DNA from: Hyphomicrobiales bacterium
GTDB lineage: Bacteria; Pseudomonadota; Alphaproteobacteria; Rhizobiales; Rhizobiaceae
Reading direction: 5' to 3'
NCBI GenBank assembly: GCA_900465665.1
Contig: UBJO01000024.1
Span: forward strand, 3,774 to 67,773
DNA length: 64,000 nucleotides
A program made the position numbers and the translations under genes. The notes below the pieces were generated by a model that saw only the letters and a program-made list of their open reading frames with translations, made no database searches and was not told the origin of the DNA. Of the stretch, positions 10,304 to 19,591 are shown one piece after another (position 1 is the stretch's first letter; every line of letters starts with the position of its first letter).

Positions 10304-10424
10304 CAAGAGGCAGTGACAAGCTCTCGCTCGGGACGCTTTCGACGGCAAGATTGATTTGCTTTTAAGAGCCTTGGCGATATGTGAGCGGTGAAACACCATT
10401 CCTCCGCTCCGGGGCTCGAACTCT

Positions 10425-12392
10425 TTGTTTTCCGGTTTTGATTTCCGAGATTGGCTGCTAGCCAACGATCCGGCTCTGTCGCGGCTGAGGATGGCTCTGC
10501 GCGTCACGCTGTCGGTGGCGCTCTCCTTCGGTGTCCTGCTGGTCATCCATTCACTGCTGTTTCCGCTGCCGATAGCCTCTTACGGGCTCGGGATCGTGCT
10601 GGCGATCGAGGGCGGTGTCGCGGTGCGCGACAAGGGCGGCGGGCGGCAGCTGGTGACCCGGCTTCTCGGCTGCGCCGCCAGTCTGGTCGTCGTGGTCATC
10701 GCCGCCGGGCTGGAAGGGCACCGGCTGATCTCCGACGCCGTCTTTCTTCTGATCATCTTCCTCGCGGCCTCCGCGCGCGTCTTCGGACCGCGCGGCCATG
10801 CGATCGGCATGTTCGCCTTCATGTCGTATTTCCTCGGCGCCTATTTCCAGCCGCCGCTTGCCGAGCTGCCCTTGGTGGCGATCGGCCCGATCGTCTCCTC
10901 GCTGATCGCGCATGCGGTGCGCTCCGTCGTGCTTCCTGATGACTGGCGGCGCGATCTGTTGCGGTCGCTCGAAAGCGTGCAGGGGCGGATCAACCAGATC
11001 CTCTTCAAGATCGCCGCACTTGCGGCGGAGGAGCGGGTTTCCGATGCCGACCGGCAGGAGCTCAATCAGTTGGAGGAGCGGCTGAAGGACGTGGTGCTGA
11101 TGGCCGAGAGCTTCATTCCCAGACCCCCAAGCGGCGTATTCGATCCCGGCACCGAGCCGGCGGGCGAACTGGCGATCCGTCTCTTCGACGCGCATCTGGC
11201 GGCGGAGGGGGCGATCATGCTCTGCTCGCAATCGCTGCCGCCCTTTGAACTGGTACATCGCGTCATCGAGGGGCATAACGTACGTCCGCCCGGCGAGGAT
11301 GACGAGGGCCCCTCGGCCGAGGCGACACGCGCGCTGATCAGGCTCGGCAATGCGCGGGCTGAGCTCGTCGAGACTATCGATGAGGGCAACCGGACGGGTT
11401 TCGCCGATATCGCCGCCGTGGCCGAGGCGCCGGCTTCAGCGTCTCAGTTGGATTTCTCGTTGCGCAATCCGTTGATGCGCTCGGCGCTGCAGATCACCGT
11501 CGCCGCGGCGATCGCCATGACGCTCGGTCTCGGCCTGTCGCGTGAGCGCTGGTTCTGGGCGGTGCTCGCCTCCTTCCTCGTCTTCACCAACACCAATTCC
11601 CGAGGCGATACGGCGATGAAGGCGCTGCAGCGTTCGGTGGGCACGCTGTTCGGGATCGGTATCGGGCTTCTGCTCGCGACGCTGCTGAGCGGCCATCTGG
11701 CTCCGGCGCTCGCAATCACGAGCGTCTCCATTTTCCTCGCCTTCTACTTCCTGCAGACAAGCTATGCGACGATGACCTTCTTCGTGTCGATCGCGCTTTG
11801 CCTGGTTTACGGGATGATCGGATCGCTGACGCTCGACCTGCTTCTGCTGCGTGTCGAGGAAACAGCGCTCGGCGCGGCCGTCGGCACGCTGGTCGCCTTC
11901 GTCGTCTTTCCAGCCCGCACCCGCGGCGCGCTCGACCTCGTGCTGGACAAATGGTTTGCTGCTTTGGACACGCTGCTGAAGGCCACCGCCGCCGGCGAGC
12001 CGCGACACAGGCTTATCGGCCTGTCGCAGACGCTGGACGCCGCCTACAAGGATCTGGCGACGACGGCGCGGCCGCTTGGGTCGTCATGGTCTGTTGTCAC
12101 CAGGCCGGGACAGGTCCGGCAGACGCTGGCGATCTTCCTCGCCGCCACCTACTGGGCGCGGATGATGGCCAAGAACCGGGAGGCTTCGATCACCAGCGAC
12201 GACGCGCACCAATTGATCGAGACCAATCTCGCCCGCGTCGCCTCGGCATCGGCGCGCCGCTCGGAATGCTTCTTCGTCGATCGCAAGATCCCCGTATCGA
12301 CCTCGCGTCACCATCCGCACGCCAGCAAGGGATGGCGGCAAGGGCTTGAGATGATTGGCTTGACGCTGGAGCGGCTGTATCCGGACGCATAA
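10425..12392 (+). CDS. FUSC-family inner-membrane transporter-like protein
   Basis: A 655-residue membrane protein with the duplicated FUSC/AaeB layout. One hydrophobic block of about six segments covers residues 25-175, a soluble stretch about 175-345, and a second block about 350-495 (LMRSALQITVAAAIAMTLG) precedes a cytoplasmic tail. Family members export aromatic acids or resemble fusaric-acid resistance pumps; the substrate is unknown. The start is a TTG at 10425, chosen because the NDPALSRLRMALRVTLSVAL segment looks conserved. An ATG at 10491 is the alternative and would trim 22 residues. Confidence 0.87.
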   Translation: MFSGFDFRDWLLANDPALSRLRMALRVTLSVALSFGVLLVIHSLLFPLPIASYGLGIVLAIEGGVAVRDKGGGRQLVTRLLGCAASLVVVVIAAGLEGHRLISDAVFLLIIFLAASARVFGPRGHAIGMFAFMSYFLGAYFQPPLAELPLVAIGPIVSSLIAHAVRSVVLPDDWRRDLLRSLESVQGRINQILFKIAALAAEERVSDADRQELNQLEERLKDVVLMAESFIPRPPSGVFDPGTEPAGELAIRLFDAHLAAEGAIMLCSQSLPPFELVHRVIEGHNVRPPGEDDEGPSAEATRALIRLGNARAELVETIDEGNRTGFADIAAVAEAPASASQLDFSLRNPLMRSALQITVAAAIAMTLGLGLSRERWFWAVLASFLVFTNTNSRGDTAMKALQRSVGTLFGIGIGLLLATLLSGHLAPALAITSVSIFLAFYFLQTSYATMTFFVSIALCLVYGMIGSLTLDLLLLRVEETALGAAVGTLVAFVVFPARTRGALDLVLDKWFAALDTLLKATAAGEPRHRLIGLSQTLDAAYKDLATTARPLGSSWSVVTRPGQVRQTLAIFLAATYWARMMAKNREASITSDDAHQLIETNLARVASASARRSECFFVDRKIPVSTSRHHPHASKGWRQGLEMIGLTLERLYPDA

Positions 12393-12451
12393 GCCTTGCC
12401 GTTTCAGCCCGTCTTGGCTATTTCCGCGCCTAGCAAAAGGATTTTGACTTC

Positions 12452-13282
12452 ATGGCAGGCACGAACAGCGAGCGTCTTCTTCTGACGGAAGGTCCCGTCA
12501 TCATTCTGGTCGAACCGCAGATGGGCGAGAATATCGGGATGGTGGCGCGCGCCATGGCGAATTTCGGTCTCTCCGAACTGCGCCTCGTCAATCCGCGCGA
12601 CGGATGGCCAAACGAGAAGGCGCAGGCCGCCGCGTCAAAGGCCGATCACGTGATCGAGGGCACCAAGGTGTTCGACACGCTGGAGGAGGCAATCGCCGAT
12701 CTCAACTTCGTCTATGCGACGACGGCGCGCGAGCGGGACGGCTTCAAGCCAGTGCGTTCGCCTGTGGTGGCGGCGCAGACGTTGCGTGCGCGGTTTACGG
12801 CGGGCGAGGGGACCGGCATCCTCTTTGGGCGCGAGCGCTGGGGCCTCTCCAACGAAGAGGTGGCGCTGGCCGACGAGATCGTGACCTTCCCGGTCAACCC
12901 CGCCTTTGCCTCGCTCAATATCGCGCAGGCCGTGCTCCTGATGTCCTATGAGTGGATGAAATCGGGTATGGAGGATCTCGGCAGCGTTCCCTTCCAGGCG
13001 ATGGAGCAGACGCCATCGACGAAGGAACAATTGCACGGGCTCTACGACCAGTTGGAAGAGGCGCTGGATTCGCGCAATTATTTCCATCCGCCCGCGAAAA
13101 AGCCGAAAATGATCGACAATCTCCGGGCAGTCCTTTCCCGCCGCGCCTTCACGGAGCAGGAAATCAGCGTGATGCGCGGCGTGATCTCCTCCCTCGACCG
13201 TTTCTCGCGGCAATATCCGCGCGGAAGCCGGGCGCCCGCAGACGTCAAGGAACAGCAGGAAGATGACAGCAGCGACGCATGA
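12452..13282 (+). CDS. trmJ: tRNA 2'-O-methyltransferase of the TrmJ type (SPOUT)
   Basis: Probably methylates the 2'-O of nucleotide 32 in tRNA using S-adenosylmethionine. The 276-residue protein shows the SPOUT knot motifs in order: [20 protein letters not shown] (motif 1), [16 protein letters not shown] (motif 2) and [19 protein letters not shown] (motif 3). A helical tail follows, as in TrmJ. AAAAGG precedes the ATG at 12452. Its last 20 bases overlap the start of murI, suggesting translational coupling. The exact target nucleotide is inferred from the family only. Confidence 0.9.
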   Translation: MAGTNSERLLLTEGPVIILVEPQMGENIGMVARAMANFGLSELRLVNPRDGWPNEKAQAAASKADHVIEGTKVFDTLEEAIADLNFVYATTARERDGFKPVRSPVVAAQTLRARFTAGEGTGILFGRERWGLSNEEVALADEIVTFPVNPAFASLNIAQAVLLMSYEWMKSGMEDLGSVPFQAMEQTPSTKEQLHGLYDQLEEALDSRNYFHPPAKKPKMIDNLRAVLSRRAFTEQEISVMRGVISSLDRFSRQYPRGSRAPADVKEQQEDDSSDA

Positions 13283-14066
13283 GCTGAAACCAATCCTAGT
13301 CTTCGATTCAGGCATTGGCGGGCTGACGGTGCTGCGCGAGGCGCGGGTGTTGATGCCCGAACGCGGTTTCATCTATGTGGCCGACGATGCCGGCTTTCCC
13401 TATGGCGGCTGGGAAGAGCAGGCGCTGAAGGAGCGGATCATCGATCTCTTCGCCCGGCTGCTTCGCGAGCACGACCCCGAGGTCTGCATCATCGCCTGCA
13501 ACACGGCCTTCACACTTGCCGGCGCCGACTTGCGCGCCGCATTTCCCGGCATGACCTTCGTCGGCACCGTGCCGGCGATCAAGCCGGCGGCGGAGCGGAC
13601 GCGCTCGGGCCTCGTCTCGGTGCTCGCGACACCCGGAACCGTAAAGCGCGCCTACACGCGCGACCTGATCCAGTCCTTCGCGCAGCAGTGCCATGTGCGC
13701 CTCGTCGGCTCGGAAAACCTCGCCCGCATGGCGGAAGCCTATATTCGCGGTGATACGCTCTCCGATGAGGCTGTCATGGGCGAGATCGCCCAGTGCTTCG
13801 TCGAGAAGGATGGCAGGAAGACGGATATCGTCGTGCTTGCCTGCACGCACTATCCGTTCATGGCCAACATCTTCCGGAGACTGGCGCCGTGGCCGGTGGA
13901 TTGGCTCGATCCGGCCGAGGCGATTGCCCGGCGCGCGCGCAGCCTCGTCCCTGAAGTGGCCGATGCCGTCCATCCCGACAATTTCGACTTCGCCGTCTTC
14001 ACCTCGGGCAATCCGGATTTTTCGACGAAACGGCTGATGCAGGGATTTGGTCTCACCATCAGGTGA
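13263..14066 (+). CDS. murI: Glutamate racemase
   Basis: Interconverts L- and D-glutamate to supply D-Glu for peptidoglycan. The 267-residue protein has the N-terminal [13 protein letters not shown] motif and the two catalytic cysteines, Cys79 in IIACNTAF and Cys194 in [10 protein letters not shown], both intact. The ATG at 13263 follows GGAAG and lies inside the 3' end of trmJ (20-base overlap), so the two are translated as a pair. Downstream is an MFS gene with its own ribosome binding site. Confidence 0.97.
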   Translation: MTAATHELKPILVFDSGIGGLTVLREARVLMPERGFIYVADDAGFPYGGWEEQALKERIIDLFARLLREHDPEVCIIACNTAFTLAGADLRAAFPGMTFVGTVPAIKPAAERTRSGLVSVLATPGTVKRAYTRDLIQSFAQQCHVRLVGSENLARMAEAYIRGDTLSDEAVMGEIAQCFVEKDGRKTDIVVLACTHYPFMANIFRRLAPWPVDWLDPAEAIARRARSLVPEVADAVHPDNFDFAVFTSGNPDFSTKRLMQGFGLTIR

Positions 14067-14191
14067 CATCGCCTCGTTGCGGCGATCTTCCGCGCCGTCG
14101 GCGCTTTCCTTCGCGATGCCGATATCGCAAGCTCACAGATGGAGAATCGTTCGCGGGCTTCGGCTCCCTGACGCGAACAGGGGAATGTCTT

Positions 14192-15367
14192 ATGTCGTTT
14201 CAAAGACTTGTGATGCTGATCTTCTTTCTGCAGCCGATCGCCTTCGGCAGCTGGCTGCCGCGCATACCCGATGTGCAGGCGAAGCTTGGCATGGGGCCGG
14301 CCGATCTCGCCATCGCGCTGCTCGGGCTGCCGATCGGTACGCTGATGACCTTGCCCTTCGCCGGCCGGCTGGTCGCGAAAATCGGCGGGCACGCGACGAT
14401 TATCTATGGTTTCGTGGCCTTTCTCGCGGTCGTCTCGCTACCGGCCTTCGCCGACAACATCACGACGTTGTTCTTCGCGCTGATGATCCTTGGCGTCACG
14501 CTGTCGACGCTTGAGCTTGGGCTCAATGTCGAGGCCGACCGGGCGGAGAAGACGACCGGGTTGATGATCATGAGCCGCTGCCATGGCTTCTGGAGCCTCG
14601 GCATCATGGCGGGCAGCTTGCTCGGCGTGGGGGCCGCGGCGTTGCATTTGCCGGCGAACTGGTCGATCGCCCTGATCGCGCTGCTGGTGCTGCCGATCGC
14701 GCTCTTCGTCAGCGTGCGGTTGCCGCTCGGCCCCGACCCGTCTGCCGAGGCATCGCATGCGCAAAGCGCGCCGTTCAAGCTGCCGAGTGCCGCCCTTCTC
14801 GGCATCTGCGCCTTCACCTTCGGCATCACCATGACCGAGGGCGCGATCGCCGACTGGTCGGCGGTCTATCTGCGCGACGTGCTGTTTGCGACCGGCGCGC
14901 TGACCGGTCTCGGCTACTCCGTCTTCGCCTGCCTCGTGGCGACGGGGCGTTTCGGCGGCGATTACATGAAGAGCCGCTTCGGCGCCGTTGCCATCGCCCG
15001 GGCCTGCGGCTGCGCGTCGCTTGCCGGCATGGTGATCGTGCTCTTGGCACCGAACACGGCGGTGGCGTTGATCGGCTTCGCTGCGATTGGCGTCGGCGTC
15101 TCGGTCGGCTTCCCGCTGGCGGTGACGGCATCGGCCAGCCTGACGGACCGGCCGGCGGCTTCCAGCGTCGCCATCCTGACCTTTATCGCGCTCAGCGGCT
15201 TCCTCGTCGGTCCGCCGGCGATTGGCTTCGTCGCCGAAGCGTTCGGGCTGCGTGTCGGGCTGGGTATCCTGCTCATTCCGCTGGCCGTCAGCCTGCTTTT
15301 CACCCGCATGCTGATCCCGCGCGCCGAGAGCCAAGCAAGCGCGGCCGTGGCGGACAAGGCGGCCTGA
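14192..15367 (+). CDS. MFS transporter (YbjJ-like)
   Basis: A 391-residue integral membrane protein with about twelve hydrophobic segments and the first-loop signature GRLVAKIGGH. The N-terminal FFLQPIAFGSWLPRIPDVQ and the ELGLNVEADRAE segment resemble the YbjJ/FucP-like branch of the major facilitator superfamily. The substrate is unknown. The ATG at 14192 has AGGGGAA at good spacing; an in-frame extension back to 14063 is arginine-rich and lacks a signal, so is rejected. Probably downstream of trmJ-murI in the same transcript. Confidence 0.9.
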   Translation: MSFQRLVMLIFFLQPIAFGSWLPRIPDVQAKLGMGPADLAIALLGLPIGTLMTLPFAGRLVAKIGGHATIIYGFVAFLAVVSLPAFADNITTLFFALMILGVTLSTLELGLNVEADRAEKTTGLMIMSRCHGFWSLGIMAGSLLGVGAAALHLPANWSIALIALLVLPIALFVSVRLPLGPDPSAEASHAQSAPFKLPSAALLGICAFTFGITMTEGAIADWSAVYLRDVLFATGALTGLGYSVFACLVATGRFGGDYMKSRFGAVAIARACGCASLAGMVIVLLAPNTAVALIGFAAIGVGVSVGFPLAVTASASLTDRPAASSVAILTFIALSGFLVGPPAIGFVAEAFGLRVGLGILLIPLAVSLLFTRMLIPRAESQASAAVADKAA

Positions 15368-15467
15368 TTCGAAAAGGTGTGATTGGTTGTGGGTTTTGTT
15401 CGGTAGGCCGAGCATTCCACTGCGAATCTGCTAAAGAGTGGCGTTGATTTCAGAAGGGGAATGGGAC

Positions 15468-16985
15468 TTGCAGGTTGGTATCGATATGGGATCGGCGTCG
15501 GGAGGCAATCCGGCCACGCTCGATATCGAGGAGCTTCTGGCGACCCGTCTCCTTGTTCAGGGCAATTCCGGCTCCGGCAAGTCGCACCTGTTGCGACGCC
15601 TGCTCGAGCAATCCGCGCCGTGGGTGCAGCAGGTCATCATCGATCCCGAGGGCGATTTCGTCACGTTGAGCGACAAGTTCGGCCACGTGGTCGTCGATGG
15701 CGAGCGCACGGAGGCAGAGCTTGCGGGCATTGCGAATCGTATTCGCCAGCACCGCGTCTCCTGCGTGCTCACGCTCGAAGGGCTCGAGATCGAGCAGCAG
15801 ATGCGCGCCGCCGCCGCCTTCCTCAACGGCATGTTCGATGCCGATCGCGAATTCTGGTATCCGGTTCTCGTCGTCGTCGACGAAGCGCAGATGTTTGCCC
15901 CGTCGGTTGCCGGCGAAGTCTCGGACGATGCGCGCAAGATGTCGCTCGGCGCGATGACCAACCTGATGTGCCGTGGCCGTAAGCGCGGTCTCGCCGGCGT
16001 CATCGCCACGCAGCGTCTGGCCAAGCTCGCCAAGAATGTCGCTGCCGAAGCCTCGAACTTCCTGATGGGCCGCACCTTCCTCGATATCGACATGGCGCGC
16101 GCCGCCGACCTGCTCGGCATGGACCGGCGCCAGGCGGAAATGTTCCGCGACCTGAAGCGCGGTAATTTCGTGGCACTCGGCCCGGCTCTGTCGCGCCGTC
16201 CGCTGCCGATCCAGATCGGCAATGTCGAGACCTCGGCGCGTTCGTCGAGCCCAAAGCTGATGCCGCTACCGGACTCGCCGCAGGATGTCGAAGACCTGAT
16301 CTTCACGCCGGATCCCGAAGAGTTCCAGCGGCCGATCGTGCGCCGCGCTGCACCCGCGCCACGCCCGACAACCGATATCCTGGCCGAGCTTTCGCGCTCC
16401 GCACCCGCCGCCACCGCGCCGCAGCCGGTCGAAGGCCGCGCCAGCCAGCCGGAAATGTCGGCGGAAGACCGCGAGGAGCGCGTCTCGGCCGTATTGAGCG
16501 AAATCCTCGACGATCCGGGTTCGGGTTTTCGCACGGATTCGGTGCTTTACCAGGAGTTCCTCGTGCGCCTTCGCATGCGCCGCGTGCCGGGATCGCCGAT
16601 GTCGCTGCCGGAATTCCGCCGCCGCGTCGCGGTATCGCGCTCGGGCGTCGATCCCGAGACCGCCGGGACGGAAGCATGGGCAACGGCCCTGTCGCTGTCA
16701 TCAAGCGTGACCGATGATCTGCAGGGCGTATTTCTGATGCTCGCCAAGGCGGCCGTGTGCGGCGAGCCTTGCCCGTCAGACGCCCGCATCGCGCGCGCCT
16801 ATGGCACGCATTCCGCGCGTCGCGCCCGGCGTCTCCTCGGCTATTTCGAGGAGCAGGGGACGGTGGTCGTCCACACGGATTTCTCGGGCAAGCGCATCGT
16901 CGCTTTCCCCGACATCAACTGCCAGACGGCGCCTGGTGATGCCAACGCTCCCGACGCGGATGACTTGCAGTCGGCTGCTGAGTAA
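15468..16985 (+). CDS. HerA/DUF87-like ATP-binding protein
   Basis: A 505-residue P-loop ATPase. Walker A GNSGSGKS is at residues 32-39 and Walker B LVVVDEAQMF near 135-143. Between them is IIDPEGDF, a feature of HerA/FtsK-like motors. A proline/alanine-rich linker follows after about residue 270, and the C-terminus has a wHTH-like segment (ARAYGTHSARRARRLLGYFEEQG). HerA-type proteins move DNA or proteins, but no NurA partner is adjacent. A TTG start at 15468 is preferred because GAAGGGGA sits ideally upstream; a GTG at 15438 in frame is the alternative. Confidence 0.8.
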   Translation: MQVGIDMGSASGGNPATLDIEELLATRLLVQGNSGSGKSHLLRRLLEQSAPWVQQVIIDPEGDFVTLSDKFGHVVVDGERTEAELAGIANRIRQHRVSCVLTLEGLEIEQQMRAAAAFLNGMFDADREFWYPVLVVVDEAQMFAPSVAGEVSDDARKMSLGAMTNLMCRGRKRGLAGVIATQRLAKLAKNVAAEASNFLMGRTFLDIDMARAADLLGMDRRQAEMFRDLKRGNFVALGPALSRRPLPIQIGNVETSARSSSPKLMPLPDSPQDVEDLIFTPDPEEFQRPIVRRAAPAPRPTTDILAELSRSAPAATAPQPVEGRASQPEMSAEDREERVSAVLSEILDDPGSGFRTDSVLYQEFLVRLRMRRVPGSPMSLPEFRRRVAVSRSGVDPETAGTEAWATALSLSSSVTDDLQGVFLMLAKAAVCGEPCPSDARIARAYGTHSARRARRLLGYFEEQGTVVVHTDFSGKRIVAFPDINCQTAPGDANAPDADDLQSAAE

Positions 16986-17020
16986 AAGCGGCTAGCTTCC
17001 ATATTCACATTTCGAGCTGG

Positions 17021-17041
17021 AAAGCCGCCTTGCGGTTTTTT
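17021..17041 (+). terminator. Possible weak terminator after the HerA-like gene
   Basis: CCGC-CTT-GCGG hairpin flanked by AAA(G) and TTTTTT. The stem is short, so the assignment is tentative. Confidence 0.5.
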
Positions 17042-17078
17042 GTCGTGTATCGGCGTTCGGTACACGATAGGGTTGCTC

Positions 17079-17097
17079 GTGTCACATGCTGTTCATC
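17079..17097 (+). promoter_or_regulatory. Possible degenerate PHO box
   Basis: GTGTCAC-ATG-CTGTTCAT resembles two CTGTCAT half-sites with imperfect spacing, 67 bases upstream of the alkaline phosphatase start. Phosphate control of phoA is expected from biology, but the match is poor. Confidence 0.3.
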
Positions 17098-17163
17098 TCA
17101 GGGGTGGATAACCCCGCATGCCCCACGCGGGCGTAGACCTTTTGCCCAGAGGAGATGTTGGCC

Positions 17164-18618
17164 ATGTCGAATTCCACCCGTGCAATCACCGCATTCGCAG
17201 CAGCGCTGCTTGCCACCGTTGCCATTCAGCCTGTTCATGCCGCCGATGCCGCAGCGACCAAGCTCATGGAGCGCGGCGCGAGCGAGGACCTGAGCACGCC
17301 CGGCGGCGCACGCCGCATCTCCGGCGACATCACTGAAGCCTACCGCGCCGCGATCGTTGACGGCCGCCCGAAGAACGTCATCCTCCTGATCGGCGACGGC
17401 ATGGGTGATTCCGAAATCACCATCGCGCGCAACTACGCCGTCGGCGCCGGCCAGTATTTCAAGGGCATCGACGCGCTGCCTGTCACCGGCCAGTACACCC
17501 ATTACTCGCTCGACAAGAAGACCGGCAAGCCGACTTATGTGACCGACTCCGCCGCATCGGGCACTGCCTGGGCGACGGGCGTGAAGAGCTATAACGGTGC
17601 GATCGGCGTCGATATCCGCGAAGAGGCGCACGAGACGTTGCTGGAGAAGGCCAAGGCCGCCGGTCTCGCCACGGGCAACGTGTCCACCGCCGAGCTGCAG
17701 GACGCGACGCCTGCCGTGCAGATCGCCCATGTGACGCAGCGCAAGTGCTACGGTCCTGAAGCAACCACCGAGAAGTGCGCCAGCAATGCGCTCGAAAACG
17801 GCGGCAAGGGCTCGATCACCGAGCAGCTGATCAATGCGCGCGCCGACGTGACGCTCGGCGGCGGCGCCAAGAGCTTTGGCGAGACGGCGAAGGCCGGCGA
17901 ATGGAAGGGCAAGACGCTGCGCCAGCAGGCCGAAGAGCGCGGCTACAAGATCGTCACGAACGCCGATGAGCTTGCCGCCGTCAAGCAGGCCAATGACAGC
18001 GCCCCGGTTCTCGGTCTCTTCGCCGAGGGCAACATGCCGATCCGCTGGCAGGGCCCGCAGGCCAGCCACTACGGCAATGTCGAGAAGGAGCCCGTCGTCT
18101 GCAAGCCAAACGAGAAACGCACGGCCGCCACTCCGACGCTCGCGCAGATGACGTCGAAGGCGATCGAGCTCCTCAGCACCAATGAGAAGGGCTTCTTCCT
18201 GCAGGTCGAGGGTGCCTCGATCGACAAGCAGGACCATGCCGCCAACCCTTGCGGCCAGATCGGCGAGACCGTCGACCTCGACGAAGCCGTTCAGGAGGCG
18301 CTGAGGTTTGCGGAGCAGAAGGGCGATACGCTCGTCATCGTCACCGCCGACCACGCACATGCCAGCCAGATCATCGATGCAAGCACAAAGGCTCCCGGCC
18401 TGACGGAAGCGCTGATGACCAAGGACGGCGCCGTGATGGCCGTCAGCTACGGCAACTCGGACGAGGTCGACGACCAGGGTCACACCGGCGCGCAGCTGCG
18501 TATCGCGGCCTACGGTCCGCGTGCGGCCAACGTCAGTGGTTTGACCGACCAGACCGACCTGTTCTACACGATCAGCGACGCGCTTGGCCTTAAAGTCCAG
18601 AAGGCAGCGATGAAGTAA
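17164..18618 (+). CDS. phoA: Alkaline phosphatase, PhoA type
   Basis: Periplasmic phosphomonoesterase that releases phosphate from organic esters. The 484-residue protein starts with a signal peptide ending in QPVHA (cleavage near residue 26). Metal-site motif [11 protein letters not shown] is at 75-83, the catalytic serine is Ser129 in [11 protein letters not shown], and [19 protein letters not shown] and DDQGHTGAQ supply the remaining zinc ligands. The ATG at 17164 is nine bases after AGAGGAG. An upstream TTG at 17155 is too close to that site. Probably induced by phosphate starvation. Confidence 0.95.
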   Translation: MSNSTRAITAFAAALLATVAIQPVHAADAAATKLMERGASEDLSTPGGARRISGDITEAYRAAIVDGRPKNVILLIGDGMGDSEITIARNYAVGAGQYFKGIDALPVTGQYTHYSLDKKTGKPTYVTDSAASGTAWATGVKSYNGAIGVDIREEAHETLLEKAKAAGLATGNVSTAELQDATPAVQIAHVTQRKCYGPEATTEKCASNALENGGKGSITEQLINARADVTLGGGAKSFGETAKAGEWKGKTLRQQAEERGYKIVTNADELAAVKQANDSAPVLGLFAEGNMPIRWQGPQASHYGNVEKEPVVCKPNEKRTAATPTLAQMTSKAIELLSTNEKGFFLQVEGASIDKQDHAANPCGQIGETVDLDEAVQEALRFAEQKGDTLVIVTADHAHASQIIDASTKAPGLTEALMTKDGAVMAVSYGNSDEVDDQGHTGAQLRIAAYGPRAANVSGLTDQTDLFYTISDALGLKVQKAAMK

Positions 18619-18634
18619 GCCGTACCGGCTTTCT
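18617..18634 (+). terminator. Possible short terminator after phoA
   Basis: AAGCCG-TAC-CGGCTT hairpin overlapping the phoA stop codon, followed by TCTT. Short loop and weak T tract. Confidence 0.4.
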
Positions 18635-18699
18635 TGGAAGCAAGCAGTTCCGGCTTTCTCGAGATCATACGGTTTTGCCGGTGCTGCCATGGATTGTGA

Positions 18700-18728
18700 T
18701 TGACATTCCAGTGACTTCACCCTAAAGA
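18700..18728 (+). promoter_or_regulatory. Probable sigma-70 type promoter of rpsD
   Basis: TTGACA, a 17-base spacer, then TAAAGA. The predicted start near 18735 would place a strong hairpin (18738-18759) at the very 5' end of a leader of about 165 bases. Confidence 0.65.
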
Positions 18729-18734
18729 CCGCGC

Positions 18735-18901
18735 CAGCACGGGGCAGCAATGTCCCGTGTTTCATTTGACATGTCCCGTGGAGTTTCCAGTTCGCGTAAC
18801 CGGAAAATCCTGTCGGGCCTCCCTCAAAGAGGCCAAAGGAGGGCGTGTTTCCTTCGAGCGGTTTGGAAACAGACCGCCGTAACACTCTGAAAGGAAATAC
18901 G
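18735..18901 (+). promoter_or_regulatory. Structured leader of rpsD, candidate S4 autoregulatory RNA
   Basis: CACGGGGCA (18738-18746) can pair over nine positions with TGTCCCGTG at 18751-18759, closing a GCAA tetraloop. The same TGTCCCGTG occurs again at 18772-18780, so two mutually exclusive pairings are possible. Further stems are GGCCTC/GAGGCC (18816-18834) and GTTTCC/GGAAAC (18847-18870). AAAGGAGGG at 18835 is a strong ribosome-binding-like sequence that is too far from the rpsD start to serve it. Ribosomal protein S4 represses its own operon in E. coli and Bacillus through leader structures. Control here is inferred. Confidence 0.5.
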
Positions 18902-19519
18902 ATGAGCAAGCGCGAATCGTCCAAGTACAAAATTGACCGCCGTATGGGCGAAAACATCTGGGGCCGTCCTAAGTCCCCGGTGAACCGCCGCGAATACGGC
19001 CCGGGCCAGCACGGCCAGCGCCGCAAGGGCAAGCTCTCGGACTTCGGTGTGCAGTTGCGCGCCAAGCAGAAGCTCAAGGGTTACTACGGTGACCTGCGCG
19101 AGAAGCAGTTCCGCGCGATCTTCGCCGAAGCAGCTCGCCGCAAGGGCGACACTTCTGAAAACCTCATCGGTCTGTTGGAATCCCGCCTGGATGCGATCGT
19201 TTATCGCGCCAAGTTCGTTCCGACCGTCTTCGCTGCCCGTCAGTTCGTCAACCACGGCCACGTGACCGTGAACGGCGTTCGCGTCAACATCGGTTCCTAC
19301 CGTTGCAAGGCCGGCGACGTCATCGAAGTTCGTCAGAAGTCCAAGCAGCTGGTTTCGGTTCTCGAAGCTATCAGCCTGGCTGAACGCGACGTTCCTGAGT
19401 ACATCGAAGTCGACCACAACAAGATGGTCGCTACCTTCGCTCGTGTACCGGCTCTCAGCGACGTACCGTACGCTGTTGTCATGGAACCGCACCTGGTGGT
19501 CGAATTCTATTCGCGTTAA
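18902..19519 (+). CDS. rpsD: 30S ribosomal protein S4
   Basis: Primary 16S rRNA-binding protein that starts 30S body assembly. The 205-residue protein has the typical basic N-terminus ([20 protein letters not shown]), the [13 protein letters not shown] motif, and the S4 RNA-binding domain from about residue 95 ([30 protein letters not shown]). The ATG at 18902 follows GAAAGGA. As in other alphaproteobacteria it lies alone, outside the large ribosomal protein clusters, with its own promoter, leader and terminator. Confidence 0.99.
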   Translation: MSKRESSKYKIDRRMGENIWGRPKSPVNRREYGPGQHGQRRKGKLSDFGVQLRAKQKLKGYYGDLREKQFRAIFAEAARRKGDTSENLIGLLESRLDAIVYRAKFVPTVFAARQFVNHGHVTVNGVRVNIGSYRCKAGDVIEVRQKSKQLVSVLEAISLAERDVPEYIEVDHNKMVATFARVPALSDVPYAVVMEPHLVVEFYSR

Positions 19520-19542
19520 TCGCGAGGCGTTTTCGCATACGG

Positions 19543-19570
19543 AAAAGCCGCCTCTCGGGGCGGCTTTTTT
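19543..19570 (+). terminator. Rho-independent terminator of rpsD
   Basis: AAAAGCCGCC pairs with GGGCGGCTTTT around a short loop, followed by a run of six T. It ends only 22 bases before the glsA start. Confidence 0.92.
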
Positions 19571-19591
19571 GTTATCTTGAGAGGGGTCGTG

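Noticed and set aside
10296..10320. Tandem 12-base duplication across a stop codon (GGCAGTGACAAG twice)
   Set aside because: Looks like simple slippage; it does not change the protein.
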